DNA of 64,000 nt. Source: Megamerina dolium. Lineage: Eukaryota > Arthropoda > Insecta > Diptera > Megamerinidae. The translations under genes were made by a program, and so were the position numbers. Location: positions 20,547,437-20,611,436 of the forward strand of contig OY978530.1 in assembly GCA_963854835.1 (NCBI GenBank), written 5' to 3'. Positions 1 to 8,307 of the stretch are shown in pieces (the stretch's first letter is position 1; every line of letters starts with the position of its first letter). The notes beneath the pieces are model-generated. The model saw only the letters and a list, made by a program, of their open reading frames with translations. It searched no databases and was not told the origin of the DNA.

Positions 1-1220
1 TCTTGAGGGCTCGAAATCTGGCAAGACGCAAAATGTTATTAAGCCGTCATTATTCACATGCTGGAAGAACCTACCTTTAATCCCTTCTCATATTCGGATG
101 CGGCGACCGGAAAAATGTACATGGACAAGTTTTCTGAGTTGGGTACTATTTTTGAACAGGAGTGGACTAATAAAATTCTTGCTAGCGCCATTGTCCACGA
201 GGAATTTTCACACCTAGCCTTCGTTCCCAATATATTCTATGTAGAGTACGTTGTATAGAACTTCTACATTGCTACCCGTCACTGTTTTCCAATCCTTCAT
301 CTACCATTTCTTGGTTAAACATTGTCTGTTGTTTATGGCGGAAATAGTCCAAAACCAATCTCTCTTGGAAAGGAAAGATTGTTGTTGTCCTCTTCCGTAG
401 CCTTGATTTTTCATGGATGGATCTGTTTGCATCTACTCCTTTTGTTTCGGTACCTCATGTCTTGGGGGGCGTAGCGGTAATTATGGATTCCGTTGCTCAT
501 CCTTGGTACGAACCTGTTGTTCAGAGTGAAGTGATTGGTTCTCCTCGCAAACGTCATTTTATTTGCTGGCACCGTAGTGCGCATGGTAGTACCGTGTATG
601 GGATGACTCCTGAAGTTGATATTTTGGATATCGATATATAAGCCTCCCGGAAGGACTTGGGTTCTGTACTATGATCATCCTGCACAAATCGCCAGCTGAC
701 CCCCTCATGAAAATATCCAATGCTTCCCATCGAATTGTTTTCTGTTAAGAGAGATTTGGTGATTCACCTTCGCGTAGAACTCGCCTATTTTTGAAGTTCG
801 TTGCGTAAGCTGTCCCAAACACGAATATCTCTCTTATCAACATAATGTAATGAAAGGCAGGCCTTCATTTTTGGCCAATCGCCTTCGAAAAAATATATGC
901 GAGATAAGGGCTGAATTGGCACTACCCGTAATTTTCCATCTAATGCTTTTCAAAATGGCTTTATAAATAGCACTGTCTATTTGGTAGTCGTCTAGTATCC
1001 TCTTACAATATATGCATGACACGTATTGTACCTGTAATTCCCTGACAGTATCGGGGAATTTTCCTATGTCTCTTAATTCTTCTTCCGTGCAAGATCCTCC
1101 TAGCGGCATTTCAATATAAGTGGGTGGAGCGTTGAATTGTTCCAGCTCCCGAATGCATTCAAGTCTGTCACGTATTGTGTCTAGGCGTCTATTAGACAAA
1201 GGATAAAAAATCTCTGATAC
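1..1220 (-). pseudogene. Ty3/gypsy (17.6/297-like) gag-protease remnant
   Basis: Read on the minus strand, 1199-837 encodes a gag-like segment, and its frame is lost near 880. The following frame continues gag-like sequence with the run GDWPKMKACLSLHYVDKRD, typical of the RNA-binding/capsid part of gypsy gag. Further down, around 260-1, an aspartic-protease start is legible (VDNGASKNFISP, the D-[TN]-G-A motif). The order gag then protease fits an element running leftwards out of the window, where RT would be expected. Several stops and frameshifts separate the pieces, so this is a dead copy. The plus-strand open frames at 58-258 and 417-641 lie opposite these matches and are treated as chance. 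Motifs are seen directly; the family assignment rests on motif similarity only. Confidence 0.6.
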
Positions 1221-1649
1221 TTACTCAAAGAGTTATATCTTGTTGGTTTTGCTGCCTTTCTTCACGCACCTTTACAGTTTCGCACTTTATTTTGTAGAAT
1301 AATTGTATAATTTTTTGATTCTTCTCTAATTTTGTTCTCATTGCTAACATGGTTTATCATGTTCATTTCATTAATTTTTTCTTTTAGCTATCCTTTGCTT
1401 TACTTCCTGTAGGGATTTCTCTATAGTATGACGTTCTTCGTCGTCCAAAGTGCCAAACCAATTTTAATCCTGAGCCTAAGGCATTGATCAAATGACGTAT
1501 ATGTCTCTTTATAAAAAATTATTTTTCCTTTTCGGCTATATTAATATTCTTTAAGATTAAATTTGTCTTTAAAAAATCAAAAATCATTGTTGCTTATTTC
1601 ATTAATTAAATTGTTAAACGCTACTTCGAGTTCAGTTTTATTTACTTGA
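1221..1649. other. AT-rich stretch, unassigned
   Basis: No convincing coding segment. A short minus-strand run with charged, coiled-coil-like residues near 1380-1430 could be gypsy leader or gag N-terminal sequence, but no motif decides this. Confidence 0.4.
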
Positions 1650-1905
1650 AAATATGGTTTACCCATGGTGGTTATTGATTTCCGTTACTTGAATGAACGT
1701 CTTGGGTCTTGGTCATTTCTTTCATTTAAATTGACTTTTACATATATTTACTGCCTTTCCTACCCTTCAACTTACCGATATAATGTTCATTATCTTGATC
1801 TGCTAGGTCAACTTCTGTTTTTTTGTATGGGTTATTAGTTTTCTAGAGCATTTTTCTTGAATTTACAGCAAAAATTAATCTTGTGTCGGGTAAGTTATCT
1901 TCTCC
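1650..1905 (+). pseudogene. possible gypsy reverse-transcriptase scrap
   Basis: The plus strand around 1655-1715 reads MVVIDFRYLNERLGS, which resembles the V-I-D-[YF]-R-x-L-N motif at the start of Ty3/gypsy RT. About 80 nt later a degenerate YLDLLGQ-like run could match the catalytic YF-[ST]-x-[IL]-D-L region. The rest is not alignable by eye. If correct, this is the only gypsy piece here in plus orientation. Confidence 0.35.
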
Positions 1906-1919
1906 GAACCTATTAATAT

Positions 1920-2479
1920 TAGGTGTAGTAAAAGGGAATCTATTATTTTTTAATTAAATTCAAAGTTTTATTTATTTAAACGGCTCCAAACGGGTTTTTG
2001 TGCAATGTTTAGCTCCTGGGCAATAGAAACAGTGCTTACATGACGGTCAGACTCGACGATTTCGATTATTTTATAGATATTTTTGACAATTGGCCTTCCA
2101 GAGCGTGGTGAATCTTTGACATAAAAATTGACGAAACGGAATCGACGAAATCAAAATTGCACGTGATTGGCTGTTACAGTATCAGGACTATAAACATTAC
2201 TTACATTTTCAGCCGTCTGGCTTGCGTTTTCGCCTTTATCGAAGAAAAACTGTAAAATATGGCGTATTTTCTCTTTACTGGTGTCCATCTTTGACGCGTG
2301 CTCACACAATACTGAGTCGAGCAGTCAAGCAATCACAAAACTGCTGAAAAGTTTATTTAGTACAAAATCCTTTCTTTCTAACGCCATCTAGCTTAACCCG
2401 ATCGCACTTATAAAATGCAAGATACAGATAACTAAAGCCATCTATTGGAAAAGTAGTGGATTTCCTTTTACTACACCTA
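1920..2479 (-). mobile_element. internally deleted mariner element (MITE-like)
   Basis: Terminal inverted repeats are visible at 1922-1937 (GGTGTAGTAAAAGG...) and 2462-2477, matching over at least 14 bp, each flanked by the TA dinucleotide (1920-1921 and 2478-2479) expected of Tc1/mariner insertion. Inside, the minus strand starts a mariner-like N-terminal helix-turn-helix (MDTSKEKIRHILQFF at about 2296-2252) and continues with recognisable DNA-binding-domain sequence to about 1980. The catalytic DDD domain is absent. At about 0.56 kb this is a deletion derivative that could move only if a full-length relative supplied transposase. It lies between two gypsy remnants. Confidence 0.75.
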
Positions 2480-2548
2480 ATATAATTGATACGTGTTTAT
2501 TTGACAGTTTGAGGGTTTGTTTTAGGGTTCCTTTTATTAAAAAATATA

Positions 2549-3206
2549 TTATAAAAGGTTTCTCTGGACGAAGAATGACTTAAGTGATGATAAGTGAAGA
2601 GAGGTTGTTCTATTTTTAAATACTTCAATCTTTTGTCGTAAGTAAGTAAGTATGTTAATTATCCTAAGTTTCTCGTTAAGAGTTTTATGAAGAAGTTCTA
2701 TATCAGCTATACCCGTTTTTCCAGTCGTTACTTCGATCTTTGTGCTAAATTGATCGCACCAGTTTTTTATATTTATATTATTCATGCCTTGATCTTCAGC
2801 GATTTTCAAAGATTTGGGTGGGCATAAAGAGTTAAAAATTTTGAAACAGGCTCTTTTTGTTTCAAGCCAATCTAGTGAGTTAACTTCTTCCAATGTTGCG
2901 AATTTTGAGCACAGGCTTTTTTGTCCCATTTCCAAAAGTCAATAACATATTTGTCACGAGTTTTAAAAGGAATATTGTATGGTATGCGATCTGTTTTGCA
3001 TCTGTTGCATAATTCCCATTCATTGATGATGTTTCTAATTTCTTTAACATAATTTAGGTAGTAAAATTTATTTTACTACCTAAATTTATTTTATTCCCTA
3101 GTGTCACCCTTCCAAATGTATTTCGAAAATTTTTGTTTTTAGTTTGGGATAAGTTTCAATATTTTCCAGTATCTTAGTCGCTCCTACTAATTTATTGATT
3201 CTGGTT
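2549..3206 (-). pseudogene. Ty3/gypsy (17.6/297-like) integrase remnant
   Basis: Minus-strand reading from 3206 downward gives the H-x3-H and C-x2-C elements of an integrase zinc domain (HLEGHT, then ELCNRC). The 128-aa open frame at 2935-2549 then carries a core-domain run with a DQG-type second aspartate and the ADIELLHKTLNEKL segment holding the catalytic glutamate. An internal stop and a palindromic rearrangement at 3051-3086 break the frame. The same sequence recurs at about 23670-23975, so the window holds at least two copies of this family. The catalytic first aspartate is not identified. Confidence 0.65.
3051..3086. repeat. perfect 17-bp inverted repeat, 2-bp spacer
   Basis: The left arm 3051-3067 (AATTTAGGTAGTAAAAT) is exactly complementary to the right arm 3070-3086, with TT between. 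The homologous gypsy segment near 23811 has the left arm sequence but no inverted arm, so the dyad arose after the two copies diverged. Confidence 0.9.
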
Positions 3207-3675
3207 TGTTATGATTCATCTATGCATGATGGCTTAAATGTTAATAATAAGGTTATATATTGGCACACGCGACTGATACTACGACGAAGGATGCCAACCA
3301 GCTAAACCGTGTGCACCTGGCTTTTCCCGGAGCTTCAGTTTCGAGGGTTCATGTTGATTAGCTGGAGGCTCGCGGTATTCTCAAATCTTATCTTATCTTA
3401 TCTTATCGAATCAATCGGCTCTCACAAAGAAATGCCCCTGAGGAAGATGCCATCACCTTTCGTACGTGCCTATACGATGTTAAGTAAGCACGTCCTTACC
3501 CATCCACCATGATTCACCGAAACGTTAAGGGAGTCCTAATGACCTACTCAACCAAGTAATTTTCGGACCACATTTACGAAGTATTTGACACCGACATAAA
3601 TCCATTAGAGTTTATTAAGTACATGTTTTTACATAGCTTTTGAACTTAATTCACTTATATATTCTATATATTAAG
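3207..3675 (-). mobile_element. LTR copy (solo or orphan)
   Basis: About 470 bp starting TGTTATGATTC matches 21460-21965 closely along its length, including shared blocks such as GATGCCAACCAGC/GATGCCAATCAGC and CCTGAGGAAGATGCCAT. The other copy abuts a primer-binding-site-like sequence, which makes both of them LTRs of a minus-oriented element. Here no PBS follows at 3206; integrase remnant lies there instead. This copy is therefore a solo LTR or one separated from its body. It contains a small (TTATC)n expansion near 3383-3406 that the other copy lacks. Confidence 0.6.
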
Positions 3676-3783
3676 TTGAAAAAAAATATACATATATAAT
3701 ATCAAAACCCTAAAAATATATCTCATATAATTATATATTTTTTTGTTTTAATCATGCATATCATATTATATACATACATTTAT

Positions 3784-3785
<2 letters not shown>

Positions 3786-3868
<83 letters not shown>

Positions 3869-3875
3869 GTATATA

Positions 3876-3949
<74 letters not shown>

Positions 3950-3977
3950 CATATATATATATACATATATATATATA
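3786..3977. repeat. (TA)n microsatellite, left part
   Basis: Almost pure alternating TA/AT with a few C and G interruptions. The tract continues at 5629 beyond the Tc1-like transposon, so one microsatellite was split by the insertion. Confidence 0.95.
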
Positions 3978-5625
3978 CAGTGGCTCCCAGCTTATTTCGT
4001 ACAGTGACAGTTTAAAAATTGCTGCAGTCGTAATTCCTAATATAGCAAAAATTTGAACAAAATATAAATGCCATTTTTGAAAGGAAGGTTTGTTTTTTAT
4101 TTTCCAAAATTTACTTTTTCAAAATTTTAGTGTTTGACACTATAAAAAAATAAAATAAGAAAAAAATAGGAAAATTCATGTCACAGCTTATTTCGTACAG
4201 TCTCTTTAAGTTCAAACTAAAAACAAAGTAAGTTGATTTTAATATTTAGTTGACATCCCTTAGCGTTAATGACAGCCTGGAGTCTATTTGGCATTGAATC
4301 CACCAATTTTTGAGTGATGTCTGGTGTGATTTTTTTCCATTCTTCCATCAGTACCTTCTTTAGGTCTTGCTTATTAGAAATCTTGTGTGTTCTTATTTTA
4401 TTGTCCAAAATAGACCAAAGATTTTCAATCACATTCATGTCAGGTGACTGTGGTGGTGGAGACATCAAGTGTGGGCAGTTCCAAATAAGCCAAGATTGCA
4501 CAATCCCAGATTTATGTTTTGGGTCATTATCTTGGTAGTACCGAAATTCATCCCGCAAACCCAGTTTGTCTGCACTTTGAAGTAAATTGTTTTTCAGAAT
4601 CTCGAGGTACTTCATTTTGTCCATTGTTTCCTCAATAAAAACCAATTCACCTACTCCGGCTGCTGACATACAGGCCCAAACCATCACGCTACCGCCACCA
4701 TGCTTCACTGTGGGCTTAAGGTTCTCCTTGTTTAGCTCGGTATTCGCTTTACGCCAAACATATGACATTCCGTCCGAGCCAAAAATATTAAACTTAGACT
4801 CATCCGCGAAAATAACGGTATTCCAGAACGCAGGAGTATTAATAATATGCTCTTTGGCGAAGTCAAGTCGGCGTTGTATATTCATTTTCGAAATGAATGG
4901 TTTCTTTCGGGCTACTCGACCGTTCAAGTCATGATTGCGCAGCACACGTCGGACAGTTTCAGCACTGGATGATTTTCCTATTTCACGCTGAACCTCTGCA
5001 GCCAACTTCGGAGCGGATAACTTTGGATTTTTCTTAATTTTTCGTACAATATAACGCTCGTCTGATGCGTTGAAAATCTTATTAGGTGCTTCTCTGCCCT
5101 TGTTCTCCAACCGATTTTCGCGAACGAAGCGTTGAATGATGTATTGGACAGTTGAGGCACTTAAATTTGTCATTTCAGCAATTTTTCGCACACTCTGACC
5201 TTTCCTAAAATGGTTAATTACCAGTTTACGCTGTTCCATCGTTGTACGACGACCCATAACGCTAAATGTTTAATTTACAGCACTTTAACTATTTAAAATA
5301 ATAATAATAAAAATTGTTATAATAGTTAAAAAGGTCCAAAAACTCATACAATTCAAAAAAACTTTGTAACTGCGCGGCAGAATGAAACTTACTTACATTG
5401 AAGTTTGTGTACGAAATAAGATGTGAGCTGAAAATCAGCTGATCAATAGTTTTTCTCTCTTGCATAACAAAAAGAAAAATTTTTGGGGTTCCCCGTTTTC
5501 TTATTAGGTTTACTAAACACATACACAGACATCTACATTCAAAACTTATCGATAAGTTTTTTAGTTTCGATGTTACAGCCATGTACATAAAAATATATAC
5601 ACTGTACGAAATAAGCTGTGAGCCA

Positions 5626-5628
<3 letters not shown>
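3978..5628 (-). mobile_element. complete Tc1-like transposon with IR/DR ends
   Basis: The 1651-bp element is bounded by TA at 3976-3977 and 5629-5630. The outer 28-bp ends (3978-4005 and 5601-5628) are inverted copies with one difference. Shorter inner copies of the same motif (core CTTATTTCGTAC) lie at 4182-4201 and 5409-5430, giving two repeats per end, the IR/DR architecture known from Bari3, Paris, Minos and Sleeping Beauty-type Tc1 elements. It encloses one intact minus-strand transposase. The target is a (TA)n tract, a natural substrate for TA-specific insertion. All visible parts needed for mobility are present, so it may be recent or active. Confidence 0.93.
4217..5257 (-). CDS. Tc1/Bari-like transposase, intact, 346 aa
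   Basis: Cut-and-paste DNA transposase acting in the nucleus on the IR/DR ends that flank it. Residues 1-110 form the paired-like two-helix-turn-helix DNA-binding region (QSVRKIAEMTNLSASTVQ at 21-38), with a basic linker near 53-60. The catalytic triad is complete: D152 (FADESKF), D243 (YYQDNDPKHKS) and E278 (NVIENLW), with 34 residues between the last two (DD34E). The GGGSVMVW motif at 187-194 is conserved. Length equals the usual Tc1 size of about 340 aa. The ATG at 5257 is chosen because the first helix follows directly. No stop or frameshift is seen. Bari-like is a judgement from the QDNDPKHKS motif and the IR/DR ends, not from a search. Confidence 0.92.
   Translation of the reverse strand: MGRRTTMEQRKLVINHFRKGQSVRKIAEMTNLSASTVQYIIQRFVRENRLENKGREAPNKIFNASDERYIVRKIKKNPKLSAPKLAAEVQREIGKSSSAETVRRVLRNHDLNGRVARKKPFISKMNIQRRLDFAKEHIINTPAFWNTVIFADESKFNIFGSDGMSYVWRKANTELNKENLKPTVKHGGGSVMVWACMSAAGVGELVFIEETMDKMKYLEILKNNLLQSADKLGLRDEFRYYQDNDPKHKSGIVQSWLIWNCPHLMSPPPQSPDMNVIENLWSILDNKIRTHKISNKQDLKKVLMEEWKKITPDITQKLVDSMPNRLQAVINAKGCQLNIKINLLCF

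Positions 5629-5693
<65 letters not shown>
5629..5693. repeat. (TA)n microsatellite, right part
   Basis: Continuation of the (TA)n tract interrupted by the Tc1-like transposon; it ends where SINE copy 1 begins. Confidence 0.9.
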
Positions 5694-5695
<2 letters not shown>

Positions 5696-6025
5696 GTGCC
5701 GTGAATCAGTGGTTAGTGTGTTGGCCTTCCGATCTGTAGGTCGTGGTTCAATCCCCAACTGATGCATAACAAATTTCATATCGAAAAGATTTTTCTTTTG
5801 AATGGTACCCACCTGTCGGCAAGCAATTGGCAATTCTTCCGACAGTAACAACTTGCTTCTAAAAAAGAACTCTGTGACAAAGCCCAGAAAAAGTGATGTC
5901 GCAAGGGCTCTGTCGTTCGGATCCGGATAAAATAAGTAGGTCCCTTCTAATATTGTCCAAATTTAACACGCATAACAGCAATGGAAGAGAACCTCGGCCA
6001 ATGAGCCCTTTGGGGCTTTTAGTGC

Positions 6026-6030
<5 letters not shown>
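5694..6030 (+). mobile_element. tRNA-derived SINE, copy 1
   Basis: First of four plus-oriented copies of one approximately 345-bp family. The tRNA-like head begins GGGTGCCGTGAATCAGTGG; its A box is damaged compared with the other copies (GAATCAGTGG versus AGCTCAGTGG), whereas the B box GGTTCAATCCC is intact. The body shares long blocks with the other copies (GTACCCACCTGTCGGCAAGC, TAAGTAGGTCCCTTCTAAT, GCCAATGAGCCCTTTGGGGC) and ends GTGCCACAT. It lacks about 12 bp present in copies 2 and 4 near AAGCTTCTTAAAGAAC. It is followed directly by (TA)n and then by copy 2. Confidence 0.85.
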
Positions 6031-6124
<94 letters not shown>

Positions 6125-6126
6125 GT
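6031..6126. repeat. (TA)n microsatellite between SINE copies
   Basis: Near-pure TA repeat joining the tail of SINE copy 1 to the head of copy 2; it may be an expanded SINE tail. Confidence 0.9.
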
Positions 6127-6488
6127 GGGTGCCGTAGCTCAGTGGTTAGTGTGTTCGCCTTCTGATCTGTAGGTCGTGGTTCAATCCCCGGCTGATGTAT
6201 AACAAATTTAATATCGATAAGATTTTTCTTTCGAACGGTACCCACCTGTCGGCAAGCAATTGGCAATTCTTCCGACAGTAACAACTTGCCATGAAAAAGC
6301 TTCTTAAAGAACTCTGTGACAAAGCTCAGAAAAAGTGATGTCACAAGTGTTCTGCCGTTCGGAACCGGCTAAAATAAGTAGGTCCCTTCTAATATTGTCC
6401 AAAATTTAAGACGCACAACAGTAATGGAAGAGAAGCTGGGCCAATGAGCCCTTTGGGGCTTTATGTGCCACATATTTATTTATTTTTT

Positions 6489-6497
<9 letters not shown>
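6127..6497 (+). mobile_element. tRNA-derived SINE, copy 2
   Basis: The head carries both internal RNA polymerase III promoter boxes: A box TAGCTCAGTGG at 6135-6145 and B box GGTTCAATCCC at 6178-6188, spaced as in a tRNA gene. The head cannot be a functional tRNA in this form because a non-tRNA body of about 270 bp follows without a terminator or acceptor end. The body ends TGTGCCACATATTTATTTATTT, after which an A/T-rich tail passes into (TA)n. It is colinear with copies 3 and 4. Confidence 0.88.
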
Positions 6498-6580
<83 letters not shown>

Positions 6581-6602
6581 TATATATATATATATATATA
6601 TA
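6498..6602. repeat. (TA)n microsatellite
   Basis: TA repeat with one GA interruption, following the T/A-rich tail of SINE copy 2. Confidence 0.92.
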
Positions 6603-7635
6603 TGGAAATTCAAAAAAAAACAAACATATACATTATGCGCATGTAGGTGCATATGCCTGACTGCATCAACCGATCAATACATGTATGAAGAGACAACAAA
6701 ATAAGTCATTAATATCAGATAGATCAGCTGTTGTATTTATGTGGACATTATTAATATATATTATAAATGTATTAGTATTAATATATTATTACAAACATTA
6801 AATCAAGCGCTTTCGTTTTAACAACTAAATAACGTGTGAGTTTAGAAGTGACAGCGGCAAACTTTTTCAACATTCTACAAAAACAGCCTATTGCCGAAAA
6901 ATTCAAAATTATATTATTCCATAGTGGACTATATCTAACATGTAACTTTTTCCTCTTCGTCAGATGAATTGAATGAACTACCTGTTTAAATATATATGAC
7001 AAGAGTCTAACATCCTTATGAGCTGGGATGCATAAAACAAGTCTTTTCGCTATGTAACATAGCGTTGCACTGAATTCATACAATATTTTGAATTATATGT
7101 GTGGACGATTATCCTGAAAAAAAGTGTGAAAATAAGAAAGGGCTAGAAAAAACCCACAAAACTAAACAAAAATGCTAAACTGGCAGCATAATAACGATTA
7201 TTTTGTAATCAACCATAGGGTAAATAATTTTGACATATTTTGACACTACCTAACTATCCTTTGGCATATGCTGTAAATGACATGAGAACAAATTTTATGA
7301 TCACCTTATTTTGTTAATTATACTATATATTTTTCTTTTCAATTTCTTAGATTTTAATGAAGTAAAAGATGATGATATTTATGAAGTCGTTTTTTGTTAT
7401 TCATCAAAAAGTGTAATGCTTCACATTTATTACTAATGTATAAACAAAAAGTATATTTCACGTTTCATTGTTCACTTGTTAAAACATTAAAAATATCGCT
7501 TATCAAAATTAAATCACAAATGTATGTATTTACATAAAAAGATTAACTTTTCGGAACATATTTACGTACCTACATAGTTAACTTAAAATATTAATTTATA
7601 GCAGCATTTGAAATACAGAGGTCACTTGTTTATAT
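6603..7635. other. no recognised gene
   Basis: About 1 kb of AT-rich sequence. A 101-codon minus-strand open frame at 7083-6778 has no motif, no membrane segment pattern or repeat that I recognise, and could be chance. No element ends are seen. Confidence 0.5.
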
Positions 7636-8307
7636 GTTGCTTGCTTGCTTGCTTATGTGGCCATAACAACCGAATATCGATTTATTCCAAATATAACATG
7701 CTTCGCCAGCCATCTCTGTTCTTCGCTAGCTGTTCTTCGCTAGTACTTGGTCTTTCCACCGGAGTAACCTCCGGTCTTCCTCTTCTGCGTCGTCCTCCAG
7801 CGGGTTCCGAATATAACACCTTCTTAGCTGGAGCGTGCTCTTCCATTCGCTCGACATGACCTAGCCAGCGCAGCCGCTGTATTTTGATGCGCTTTACTAT
7901 GTCAATATCGGCATACAGCTCGTACAGCTCATGGTTGTACCTTATTCGATACTCGCCACCAACGCAAATACGTCCAAAGATCTTGCGTAGGACTTTTCTC
8001 TAGAAAACTCCAAGCATTCGCTCATCCGAGGTGGAAATTGTCCAGGCTTCAGTGCCATATGTTAGGACAGGCATGATGAGAGACTTGTAGAGTATCGTTT
8101 TCGTTCTTCGAGAGAGAGCTCGACGTCTCAATTGCTTACTTAGCCCAAAGTAGCACCTGTTTGCAAGAGTGATCCTTCGCAATATCTCCAGGCTGACGTC
8201 ATTACTGCTGATAATGCTGGTTCCAAGATAGACAACATATTATAAATTTAGGGATTAGGCGAATCAGACCACTTATATGGGTCCCTTTTCGTCCCTCAAA
8301 TCGTGTG

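Noticed and set aside
58..641. Plus-strand frames converging on a minus-strand frame at 837-1199 suggested an ambisense endogenous densovirus.
   Set aside because: The minus strand across the same bases gives gypsy gag followed by an aspartic-protease start in the right order, which explains the sequence better.
837..1199. A C-x2-C motif in the minus-strand frame suggested a small zinc-finger protein.
   Set aside because: Only one Cys pair is present and the following frame is gypsy gag; the frame is part of that gag.
3754..4056. Open frames of repeated Tyr-Ile.
   Set aside because: They are translations of the (TA)n microsatellite; the same applies at 5573-6165, 6444-6704, 27389-27480 and 57697-58083.
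6127..6200. A genuine tRNA gene.
   Set aside because: A and B boxes are present, but the tRNA-like head recurs four times with the same non-tRNA body and, in copy 3, a target duplication.
6778..7083. A 101-codon minus-strand hypothetical gene.
   Set aside because: No motif, no promoter or neighbour logic and no recognisable family; kept only as a note in the unassigned stretch.
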